From the NCBI GenBank assembly GCA_004794785.1, contig SJOL01008950.1, positions 554,278 through 618,277 on the forward strand: a stretch of 64,000 nt of DNA, in the 5' to 3' direction. The notes under the pieces were generated by a model that made no database searches, was not told where the DNA came from, and saw only the letters and a list, made by a program, of their open reading frames with translations. This stretch comes from Opisthorchis felineus (Eukaryota > Platyhelminthes > Trematoda > Opisthorchiida > Opisthorchiidae). Positions 12,901 to 23,524 of this stretch are shown here, one piece after another. How positions within the stretch are numbered: the stretch's first letter is position 1; every line of letters starts with the position of its first letter. The translations under genes and the position numbers were made by a program.

Positions 12901-15654
12901 GAGGAATTCTCAGAAACATCCTTCAAACTAGAAAGCTCTGAAAAATGTTCCAAAAGGGAACATTTTACCTACTTTTACTAATATGCATTAGTGAGCAGTT
13001 TCACTGTGAAAAATCCGAAGGTACGCGGCATATTCTCCTGCGCAAATGAAAGCGCGCACAAGCCCCAAAACAGTACAACGGACTGATCCATTCAGCAATG
13101 CGAGCTGATTAGTTTAGGCCCTGCTAGTGCAAATTTCATGGCAACATTCTAACTAGTCGCCAGTTGATTGCAATTCCAGGTCCCCTAGCTAAGCCCACCT
13201 TACAGAGACGTCGCTTCCACACCTCATTATGGAGTCTCAAGGAAAGCAGCACTGAAATTATAGGGCTCGTGTGTCTCTCGTACGCAGCACAAAGCGGTCA
13301 TTGTAGCCTATGAGAACGCGTCACGGGAAAATGCAGTAGTCGGTCCCATCGTAATCGACACCAGAACCATTGTCATGGTGATCGTAGTCATTGTCGAGAG
13401 ATAACTAGATAAGTGTTGAGCTGTCATAAAAACTAGGTGGGGGGGAAAACTAATTGGGTGCAACAATCAGTCATACCTGAAAGTGTAGCAATAGAATGCG
13501 ACGGCTCGAAACGCAACCCACACGTCTGTCCAAACGTGTTGATCACAATGGAATGCTAATTTGTCCCTAGTAAGACTTCAAGGAACCCGAGCAAATTCAG
13601 TCACATCAGAGAAGGGATTAGTTTCTAAAGGAACGAGTACTCAGACACTTCTGATTAGTGTGTCCAGTTGCAGTCGCATTGGAGAGCAAGGGTCGTCAGA
13701 TAGAGAGGATATTGCAAAACGGGAGTAATTATTCGAACCAAGAGATTTAATTACGTGGCCTGCAGTAGATCACACACCATCAGATAAAACAGGATATTCA
13801 CGTCATATACGAGGACACATCTCAACGAAATCATGGGTTCAGCTGGAAAATTCCGAAGGAGTTTATCTTAAGCTATGCAATCGCCAATGCTAAGATCCTG
13901 CATAAGTTGTCCATTGTTTGAGCAACTTCACTGCTGCAGGGCGCTGACGGTCAGAAAATGGATGCTTTTGCTAGTAACTGAAGTATATAGTAGTATTTTA
14001 AATTTATCCATCAACAACAGACACTCCGTATCACTCACATTATAGAGCAAACCATAAGAGTGAGAAAAACAATCACAAACAGATACTCTTCAAACAGCGA
14101 CAACAGGGGGGATTTTGCCTTCCCAATGGCGCTGATCAATAAAAGTGATGGCTTATGACGAGTCGTTGCTATGGTAAAGGGTGTGGCAAGCCTATCAGCT
14201 ACAGGAATGGACAACACTTAAACTATATGGTCGAAGATGATCACAAGCTTGCTGTTTCATATTTTTCAGCTTCGATGAGCAGGCCGATTGTTGCGTTCCA
14301 GTTATTTTGTTGCAGTGTACTCGCACAATACCGGTAATGCGGTGTTGATGAGTCTGAAGCTGCCTTACAAGTAGCGCGTCCCGTCAGGAAAATATACTTT
14401 GATATCTCGAATATTGCGCCTACTGAGACGAGAAGCAGTCCGTGTGCAGCAGATTCAGTTGAAGAATATCATAATCGAGAGATTCAGTCAAGCCTCCACA
14501 AGATACCTAGCCCGATGGTACCTCTCAAAGAAGGAGCAGCTGTAACTGAAATGTTGAGAAAAGTGTCAGAACCTGTGTAGCATGCAAATTTCTGGCCCAA
14601 TAAGGATGGTTTAGGAACCGAAACAACTCTACTTATGGGGTGACGCTGGCCTGAGCAGAGACCCTGGGTTTCTCATTCACCTGAAGGCTGTTAACGGTGC
14701 TAAAAAAGCTGAACGACACAGTAGTTGATTAGACAGTCCAGTTCAGTCACCCTAAAGCCAGTGTAGGCTGTGATATAAAGGTGTTTGGTGCACGAATTTT
14801 GGTTACACACAGTGCATAAGTTCAGATCAGAAATTGCCCAAAACCAAGTGCAATATTTTCACCGGTAGTTGTTTTGCATTTGTCTTGATTTAGGTTGACC
14901 ATGCGGTTCACCAGCCAGGCCAGTTCAAATTCTTTTAGATTTTGATGGTCCTTTCGTAAACGATCCGTATTGACTGTTATCCCAAAGATGTGGATGTGCT
15001 GCACATTGTGTAATCGTGCTATTTTTACCGCCTTCAGAAGACTGCAGTTGAAAAATCGTCCATTCCTCCAGAAGTTTATGGCGTCTTGTTGTAACTTGAC
15101 CGGTGGATGGAAAGAGAGACAGACAGCATATTTGGACAAGTTAGCGCCGATAAGCAAAAAAAACGTATAATCGCATAATCAGCGGGAAGAGAATGACAGT
15201 ACAACAGTACATTATAGATAGTCAACAACAACGACCGTACAGATGATGTGGTACTATCCTAGAGTCAGACTACAGAACGCTTCAGTTCTTTCCACATTAT
15301 CAGTAGGTCAACACTCTCCAGGGATAGGCATATTCAAAAACAATTCAGCTGGAATTCGAGCCTTCCGGTTCCGTCATTTGTTAGCGGGCTGGATTTGAGC
15401 TAGAGTCGAATACCCTGATGTGGTGAGCTACAGTCGAGCTGACGAAGCTACCAGAGCAGTTGTTTGAATTACTGAGCAGTTTCATCTCGCCTGCCAGACA
15501 AGTTACACAGGTATGGAGGCTTCTAGCTATGCTATTTTGAGGTTTTACCCATCTGAAGCGTAAGGCAAAAATATGCTGATAATGAGTGTAGGACGCAACC
15601 GTAAAGCTATCTGAAAACAGTAATCACATCTTGTATAGACGTAGCACACTAGTT

Positions 15655-15850
15655 ATAAGATTGCTGAAAACCTTTCAACAGTTCACGAACCGTTTCGCCC
15701 TTCTTGGGGCTCATCAGGTAGTTGCAGTTCTTGAGTTCCCGTCAACCATGTGTCCTACCTGAACCCAAATTGAACAGATTTTGACAAATACTCTCGTTCG
15801 CACATGAATTTGGTCTATCATGAAGGAGAGATATAGTTGAGTTTCCTGTC
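15655..15850 (+). repeat. Dispersed repeat with GC-rich core
   Basis: The core CGTTTCGCCCTTCTTGGGGC plus TCATCAGG is followed by a CGAG/TTGAGTTCCCGTCAA-like segment and a downstream block ending in a TTTATGCGA-like area. The same core is at 22.08, 37.57 (inverted) and 48.72 kb. Confidence 0.65.
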
Positions 15851-16129
15851 AGAACCAAATTTATGCGAAAGTCGGAGTATTTTTCGAAAAAGTTACACTT
15901 CTATTGTCGATATACCAAGCAGCGGTTTCTTTTAAACTGACCCTGAGTGAGATGCACTCAACGTCTATCGATCGGAATGCGGATGTCACCAAACCTTAAA
16001 TTCGCGAACATTGCAAGCAACTTTTGACCGGTTCAGCAGATGTGACAGCTTAGTAGAAAAGTCGTCCTTATAGTCGCCAATTATGGAATTTTCTGCTCTG
16101 GAAATTGTAAGTGGAAAACAAACACTCAC

Positions 16130-16191
16130 ACCATGACAGGCTTCTTCAGAGCTGCTGTACTTATCGGGGCGGAGACGACTCACGGTAAACT
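16130..16191 (-). CDS. Small coding exon (62 nt), unidentified gene
   Basis: A 62-nt stretch sits between TTTTTGTATTGAATTTTCAG and GGT|GTGAGT, both strong sites. It has two leading bases, then FTVSRLRPDKYSSSEEACHG, and ends in phase 0. That phase matches the exon starting at 7910. It is too short to assign by sequence. Support is from the splice sites and phase only. Confidence 0.45.
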
Positions 16192-17221
16192 CTGAAAATT
16201 CAATACAAAAATGCATCCGTGTAATTAACACTCAGACTGAAACATGCTATCGTCACCATAGTTATCGAAAGACTGACTGAAAAGTTTCATTTCACCTAGG
16301 TGTATGGTACTGTACCACATTTCACAGTAGGTAAGTATGAGATAATGCACTCAGAGAAATGCTATGTGAACCATCATTTATTCCACGGAGGCTATGAGGC
16401 AGCTTCCTTTCAGAACTCTTTTAACGATGTATGATGTCTGTAAGAAGAGGAATTGGCGAATAAATTGCTTTCCTCAAACCTAAAAATCCCTCTTGATTTC
16501 TCATCTGAACCAGTAAAAATCAAGCGGAATACTTATGAAGCGAGTTACGATCGTCCATTGAAGTAGGCACTTTGTTTGTACGGCAGGCTGACCGGTTGGT
16601 CTGACACCAAAACGCCTGTATGACTAGTAGGAGCGTGTACCGAGTACCGGACAGGTGTTCTGTCTCCCAAGCTCACAGGAGCCTTATTTCGTGTGCCACT
16701 TCAGGCCCTTGTTATGATTTACCCGGTTTAATCTTTGTTCTTTTTTAACACCTTGTTCTTATTTAGAATACACTGTTTTACGCTGTTTTGTTATACTGTG
16801 CTGAATTCTATTATATTTTTTCAATTTGGTGTCTTCAGGTGTGCAAATAAACCGACCTAATACTAAAAAAAATCGGAAATACTGAGTCTATAACGGTGTC
16901 AGAAAGTCGCTATGCAAACCAAACTGACTGTGATCAAGTGCTGGCTGGGTATATTTGGGTACTTTGGGTTAAGTCGTTTAGGTTGACCGTCCGCCAGGTC
17001 ACTCTTCGCACATACTGTGGGGTAACAACTGTTTAGTTGTCTCCACATGTTTTGACAGTTATGAGACATTAGTGAGCATGCTGATAGCTTTGGAACTACC
17101 CCACACTGTTCACCTCCCGGTCTTATTCCCTCGGGGTGTACGGAGGGTGCATTTGGTTGTACAGATGACTCAGTGCAAACCGCCTCGGCTTGGTTCGCTG
17201 TGACAGGTAAGTCCGGAATCA

Positions 17222-17533
17222 GATGCCAGCCCACAGTGTGTCAAAGAATCGATAAGCTGGGCTTTCGTCAGGAGCGCTTCTGGTGACAACACTGGATTGC
17301 GTAGGAATATTGTAGCTGCCTGAGTCGTTGCTAAATAACATCTTGGACCGATTTCGGCGGTCTATTTGGATCAAGCAGATAACTTGGAACAACAGGTGGG
17401 AAACATGGTCTGTGTCGACCGGATTTCGGACAATGACATTTGTAAATGAATGAGCGACTTCGCCATCAACTGACAAAAGGAATGTGCTCTCGTAGTCTCT
17501 TCTGAAGTTGCCCATACGTTTGTTCAGCATCTG
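17222..17533 (-). CDS. Coding exon, probably of the same unidentified minus-strand gene
   Basis: The stretch follows the acceptor GCAACTGTACAG and is open for over 100 codons with well-mixed composition: MLNKRMGNFRRDYESTFLLS, VDGEVAHSFTNVIVRNPVDT, DHVSHLLFQVICLIQIDRRN and APDESPAYRFFDTLWAGI. The 3' border is uncertain. A second open frame (17234-16905) with NQAEAVCTESSV and LMSHNCQNMWRQL follows immediately in a different phase. It could be the next exon after a very short intron, or evidence of a frameshift. The FTNVIVRNP-type beta-strand pattern suggests an Ig-like fold, but no family is recognised. Confidence 0.5.
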
Positions 17534-18350
17534 CTGTACAGTTGCAGCTGTTTAAAACCTGCAGGATTATATGATGTTGGTACTTGCTCTGCAAACTCAT
17601 TTTCCGAGGTAAATGCAACGCAGAGCTTTTTGTACCCAGTTCTAACGTAGGAAGCTACTGCGAAATTTGACGGAGTTAATAAAAGTTCCACCTACTTTTC
17701 GATTCTTGTTAGGCTTGTTATTCAAAAGTCCTTTGCAATGGTTCGAGCTTCGTGCGCTTTATCGAACTAACCCTGACCGAGCACTTGAATTTTTCCGCTT
17801 AAATATACTGACTTCGTACTTAGCATCATTTCGACCCATTTTGTCATCTTGAAAGTTAACGTCACTGTAAAAGAAGGTAGCATACTGTTCTGTGAGCTTA
17901 TTTTCGTTAAATCCATTCTTGAGGCTTCAAACGGACTCAGAGTGGAGGTATGGAATACATAAGGTAACGGAAATACGTGAGTTATAAATTGTCCTCAATA
18001 ACTTGCTTTTCCTATGCATTTAGTCAGCTTCAGGTGGCCAGTCGGAATCGCCAATATCTCTGATTTCAATAGTTCAGTCTTGAACGGGCTCAAAATCTGG
18101 TTACGAAGAATTATTTTCAGCAACCATTCTTATTAACATCGGCACGTCAGTCATGTCAAGTTATCCCTATCATTTCGCCTCAGACCACTTAATTAATCCT
18201 CGTAGTGCTTAAATTGTGGTGGCCGTATTTATTGATGTTTTTAGATCCAGTAAGGTTCAGATTAACTATATGGCCTACTATATAAAATGTCTGATACTAT
18301 AATGTGATAATGATAATAATAATGTAATAATGTAAAACTATAATATATAT

Positions 18351-18370
18351 NNNNNNNNNNNNNNNNNNNN
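18351..18370. other. Assembly gap (20 N) between AT-rich and GA repeats
   Basis: Twenty undetermined bases lie between an ATAAT/TAATG-rich low-complexity stretch (18.30-18.35 kb) and an (AG)n tract (18371-18410). A fixed 20-N run usually marks a scaffold join, so the true gap length is unknown. Confidence 0.98.
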
Positions 18371-18403
<33 letters not shown>

Positions 18404-18412
18404 AAGAAAGAG
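18371..18412. repeat. (AG)n microsatellite
   Basis: AG dinucleotides directly follow the N gap, then degenerate to AAAG units. The tract is probably longer in the genome, because the gap cuts it. Confidence 0.95.
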
Positions 18413-20548
18413 AGATTCAGAGTGACCAATCTCGAAAACTTCTCTTCAATAAGAATGCACTTTCAGGGTGTCAGTATGTCCAAAGTGTAGTTCGGGCTAA
18501 GTTTGTAACGAACTGGTGAATGTTTGTTCGCTTTTCCAGTCTATCAGTACTCTGATTCCCCTATGGTATTTGGTACGGTCATTAAGGTGGCCACTCCTGA
18601 GCTGATTTGAATCCAGCCTGAGCTGAGATCAAATGGACTGTTCGTTCCAGGGGATCGTGCAGCCGTGCTCTGCCGATGCGGCACATTCTTGCTGCAATCT
18701 GCAGTAGTTATTCAGTTTACGTGACGCAACGTCCAAGTTAATTTACTCAGCTTTCGTCAGCTTACACACCATTAGTGCCATTGTTTCCAACCCGTTTAAC
18801 GGATCTTCATGCTCTTCCAGTTCGTCAGTCTGCGGGCTATTCACCGTCTGATGATGGAAGAATATTCACTGTTGCACAAGTTACCCTCTGATAATGACAA
18901 GCTTGGATCGATGGACCGAGCACAAGTGCTTTCCGCCTACTGGTTCTTTCAAGCCAAAGACATTGATAGGCTACGCATGACACACTAACTTTGTATCCAA
19001 TTTACGATCATCAGAGAGGGCTATCCAGGGAAAGTTGGGAAGTACAAGATGGGGAGTTCTCCTTTACGGAGAGTACGGCTCAAGATTTAGCAGATAAAGG
19101 AAACACATTTAGTGGACTCATTGAAAAAAATCAACAAGTTTTGAGAATGAACGAAAGAGGCATACTTTTGAAGCTAGATACAGGTGGGACTTTTATTCCT
19201 GCTCACCGATCCCAAAGTTACCTCTCGTGGAGGTGAATCAACGGGCTCATACATACCGCATCCTAGGATCGTTAACGTTGTTTAATATGGTGAACCAGTC
19301 CTATCGCTTATTGGTTTATGTGTAACCAGGGTTTTGCGACGAAACGGTATCCGCAGTGAATCCACACACAACCGAATCTGAGCCGAAATTCCTCACCATG
19401 TCTATTTGAGTCTGTCTGAGTATTAAGTAAGGATTTTACTATTTCCGACAGGAAAGACTGTAGCTATAAAGACTGACTGCCATCTTATCGGTAAACGTTT
19501 ATCTACCAACTGCTGTTCCATGTTTATCCGAAAAAAAAACTGCAAACCGTTTCAGTCTTTTTCTGCTAAACTAATTTTAATAGACTCAAACAGACAATTG
19601 GTACTCCCATTTGGAAGCAAAATCGTGAAGTACATGATCACTAAGACTTACGTTTGATGTCCCCATGACATTCGAGAAAAAACAGAAGTAAAGCTAAGCT
19701 AAGCAACGTGACCTTCATTGCAGTTAATTTGACCTTCTGAGCGAGATGACAGAAGAAGTGGGCTTTTATCCAAGTTAAACGGACACACCAGTTCAAATGA
19801 AACGCACCTGTAGTTACGTGCAACCTGTTCATCCGGTCACAAAAATAAAAGCACAACTTGGGTGAAAACGAGCGATTGGACAGTATTTTCAGTTCTTTGC
19901 TCAGCAGGATATGCAGTATGTTAAGCCATGCTGAGCACTCACGAAATCGGTCGTGGGCTGTCCAGGAGTTTTTTTAGCAAACTTATGAAACGTTTCCTTC
20001 TGGGAAATACTGAGCACTGTTTGACCCAATAAATACTTGTCCAATTTTCGTGTTCATAGGTACATTGTTAGGTAAATTAACCTTGGGTGGCCAAGCTTAT
20101 TGACCCAAAGAGCCGTTGGAAATAGTTCGAGCGGTAAAGGAATTTTAGAGGAGAAAGGGACTTTCGAAAAAACTTGCTGGCAAACGCAAATGTGGATGAA
20201 TGGATGAATTCGAATCCAGGCATGAATATTGAAATCACCTGACAATCTGTGTACTAGCGGCCGGAAAAATCTTTCAGCGAACACAGGTTCTTAACGTGAC
20301 TGGATCTAGTCGAACCTCGCCAGGTTTCACCACCGGAGAACTGTATCCGTTCCTGGGACTCGTCAGATGGACGTAGTGAGAAGCTCGAAATTAGGCACCC
20401 ATCATCTGATATCAGTCTTTGTGTACCTTGTAACAACACCAATTGCGGGCTTCTGCGTGTATTCAATTGGCAATTTGGAAAATGATGAATCGGTAGCTCA
20501 TCGCTTTAGCAAGTGCAGTTTCACAGAAAATAAAAGATGGGCTAATTT

Positions 20549-20724
20549 TTAATACTTGGACACTGGAGTATCACGAGTGACCCTTATTTCCTGCCAATGC
20601 AACCGAACCAATGATGACAGTGGTAAGATGGGCAAAACCACATTGCTTCGTTCTTCCAAAGGAAACATCCTTAGAATAAAGAATTTTTTCCTGTTGCAAT
20701 TCACCCTCGAGGAAACCAACCGAA
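20549..20724 (-). CDS. Coding exon of the unidentified minus-strand gene
   Basis: After a strong acceptor (TTTGTCGTGGTGTCGCAG) two bases complete a Val codon with the preceding exon. The frame then reads RLVSSRVNCNRKKFFILRMF, PLEERSNVVLPILPLSSLV and RLHWQEI. It can end at the in-frame TAA at 20549-20551, or splice out at AGG|GTCACT or CCA|GTGTCC, both phase 0. Phase 0 would fit the next coding stretch at 17.5 kb. Function unknown. Confidence 0.5.
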
Positions 20725-21170
20725 CTGCGACACCACGACAAAGATGCATTATGTCACTTGGCAATCACTTTAAAAGGTTGACGTCACAAGTGAACTACTG
20801 GATGAAGGCACTAAAGATCAAGATCACTACTTTCTAGGCTCCAATAATAATCATTTTTTCGAGGTTCTAAAATACAACTTATCGTTCTCAATTGAGTTAG
20901 GTCAACTGAAGAAGTACTAATTCCTAATGAATTAGGTAACAAGTGTTGGCCACCATCAAGCCAGTTCACCATGCTGCGCTACTCTGTGTTATGAGAGTAT
21001 TGAGACTGCGTTGGAACATTGTTAGCTAGGGTGCATTCATTGGAGATTGATCACGTGGCTGTTTATATGTTCGTCGAGCAAGTCAATTGCCAAGCTCGGC
21101 AAATTGATCGACCTGATCAATTACCAAAGTATTGAAACTGGGAGAATTCTTTTTACGTGTTTCATCCTAC

Positions 21171-21358
21171 CATCTTGAAAGTCACTGAGACACACAGATG
21201 CAAAATAAATATCGCTACCACAATTCACAACGCGTGCTACATAGTCACCATTGGTCGACCACTCGCGAGGAAACATGCCCGTCGAGAAAACATTTTTGAA
21301 CTTTTCGGAGGTATTTGTTGCAAGGGAAAATCTTTGTTTGAAACTGGAGTTGCCGAAT
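21171..21358 (-). CDS. Coding exon of the unidentified minus-strand gene
   Basis: The exon lies between the acceptor TCGTTCCTGTGTTCCGATTCAG and the donor CAAGATG|GTAGGA, with one leading base, 62 codons and one trailing base. It encodes FGNSSFKQRFSLATNTSEKF, VFSTGMFPREWSTNGDYVAR and NCGSDIYFASVCLSDFQD. Two N-glycosylation sequons (NSS, NTS) hint at, but do not prove, a secreted or lumenal protein. Both flanking joins are in phase with the exons at 23.4 and 20.7 kb. Alternative frames on both strands are also partly open here. This one is preferred because of the splice sites and phase. Confidence 0.55.
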
Positions 21359-22039
21359 CTGAATCGGAACACAGGAACGACTAAAGATATCCAGGTACTT
21401 AAAATCAACTTTGAGATTTTGAAAAATCCACATTTCTCAGTGGCGAAATATCGTATTTGATAGAAAGAAGCATCAGTGAAAAAAATTCTGTTTGTGTACT
21501 GGAGTAAATAAATGCGGCCTCAGAGTAAGTTTGTTTATTTCTGATAATTTTTCGGGTCCAGGCGACACTGCTAGAAGTGTTAAAAGTTTTTGCGAAACTC
21601 GGAATTTCGCTAAAGCATGACATGCACCGACTGGCATGAACTGATTACCAGATCCTCTGCGGGAGTTGGTGACGAGTAAGACCCTCTGACCAATTACCAG
21701 TAATCGAATAATCAATAATCAGTAAGTGAACAGCTGACTTGACGACGAATGACACACTTTTCAAATACACCAGCTCCTTAAATCCGTCGGTAAGCGCATG
21801 TTGTGTCCCAAAACCCGGAACTGTTAAGTAAAGGATCATGCGTCTGGTGTCCTAGCCCATCTCAGTAAGAACGAAATTCCTCCAGCTATTCATCTCTCTG
21901 AATCGGACCATGTGTTTCTTCCTTATTTGCTCATAAACGGCTTTGGAAAATTTGTATGTTGTTTTCTAAGCTGCGCAAGTTCAGCTTAACCTATAGAGAA
22001 ATACAAACATCCGCCATAACTAAATTTAAATTGAAGGAA

Positions 22040-22640
22040 ACTACTCACAAGGTTGCTTAAAACGATTCGATAGTCCACGAGCGGTTTTACCCTTCGGCTT
22101 CGGGCTCATCAGGTAGGCACAGCCATCGAGTTCCCATCAATCTTAAGTCCTTCTTGGACCTAAGTTGTACGAAATTCGTGAACTACACAGCGATTTGGTT
22201 TTTACGGGAGACTCAACTGAATCCCGGCTGAGTCTCACGTTTATGATATTCTTCAACTGTGTTGCACAAAGGCCATCTCACGTCTCAGTTGGTACGACAT
22301 TCGAGATATCGCAATATATTTTCTCCAGGTTATTCAAAACTCCTCGACAACTCACGATCGGTTTCAACATTCCACTGCGGGCACATCAGGTAGGCGCAGT
22401 ACCGCAAGAAGTGCGAAACCGGTCGTGCGCTGTCGAACGGATCTCAGCAGGTAGGTATATGGTTATGCCTACCACATTCTGTCAAGAAAATATACTGCGA
22501 TGTTTCAAAAATCGCCCCAACTGGAACACGAGGCGGCCTTTACGCAGCACACTCAACAGGAGAATAGCACGAACGGATGATTCAGCTGGGATCCAGGTAA
22601 GTCTCCTGTTAAAAGCAAATTGCTGTGCAAATGAGTGCGA
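22040..22640 (+). repeat. Dispersed repeat with GC-rich core, double or nested copy
   Basis: One copy runs from 22.04 kb (TTTTACCCTTCGGCTTCGGG, CTCATCAGGTAGGCACAG) through GGGAGACTCAACTGAATCCC. A second, diverged copy starts near 22.33 kb (GATCGGTTTCAACATTCC, ACATCAGGTAGGCGCAGT) and ends with GATTCAGCTGGGATCCAGGT at 22.58 kb. The 162-codon frame open across this block crosses both repeats and is not a gene. Confidence 0.6.
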
Positions 22641-23287
22641 CTCGCAAATTTAACGCGCTTCTCCGCTAAATTCACAAGTAAACATTAGATTTCTATTGAG
22701 CCATTTCAATATTTTTCCAAGGGCTTCACACGAATGTTGTTGAAACCGCTTTTTGAAAATATCAGGACATCTTAAATGTCCTAGACAGATAGTGTTCGAG
22801 TCAATCCAGAGCAATCAATTAGAGAATAGGTAGTTGTGTGCCACTGTATCAAGTGATTCACTGACTTCGGTTGCTGAGGTTATACTCAACAAAGTTGTGC
22901 GTGAGAAATTACAAGCGACCTGTAGTATCCCCGTTAGCCGAAAATAGCGTGCATGTAATCCTTTCGCATTCAATCTGAACACTAGGTGGTCGGAGTTCGC
23001 AACTGTTGTACAATTAGCCTAGAACTTAGTAAACCTTTCTGACATCTCCATGTTTTTTACCCGGATTTGATTGAGATGAACGGAAACAGATGGAGATAAT
23101 CTGGCAATAAGTAAGAAGATATTTCCTTCCACTCAATCCTCAGACAACACAGTATTTTATCAACTGGATACGCCGAGAATAAAATATACTTTGCGAGTAA
23201 ATTTTGGGATCATTCGGGTCTTCACCGTAAATCCCATTCTAGTGTATTGGATTGCATTGTTTCCGGTCGGGAAATGGCAGATCTCAC

Positions 23288-23520
23288 CCGAAGCAGGTTT
23301 CAGGATTTTCAATAATATTACTTTGATCAGCTGGTGTGAAACCAAAAGACGCCACGGTATTGGGCGGCCATCTCAAGGTTCTATCTAGTCGATAAATTCC
23401 GATTATTTTTCCGACTGGTTCGCTTTCCAGTTCCTGTCCCAGAGAATCCACGAACCCGCTGCTGAGGTCATAGACGTTCGAAAGTCTGTACACTGGCTGT
23501 GCTAATATACTCCATGGGGT
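23288..23520 (-). CDS. Coding exon of an unidentified minus-strand gene (exon 1 of visible chain)
   Basis: An open stretch of 77 codons includes WSILAQPVYRLSNVYDLSSG, KIIGIYRLDRTLRWPPNT and SNIIENPETCFG. It ends at a good donor (TTCGG|GTGAGA), leaving two bases. The acceptor is either at 23520 (phase 0) or a few bases earlier. The leftover GG joins A of the exon at 21358 to make Gly, so the frame passes cleanly to the next exon. I do not recognise the protein. Composition and even codon spread are unlike the surrounding intergenic DNA. Confidence 0.55.
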
Positions 23521-23524
23521 CTTA

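Larger units (their letters stand above)
8428..16129. other. Long stretch without supported coding sequence
   Basis: It holds one SINE at 9.8 kb and one GC-core repeat at 15.7 kb. A 121-codon plus-strand frame at 11.56-11.92 kb has intron-like composition. If the minus-strand exons on either side belong to one gene, this is an intron. I see nothing else I can name. Confidence 0.45.

Noticed and set aside
22165..22653. 162-codon plus-strand open frame
   Set aside because: It runs through two copies of the dispersed GC-core repeat and has no protein likeness.
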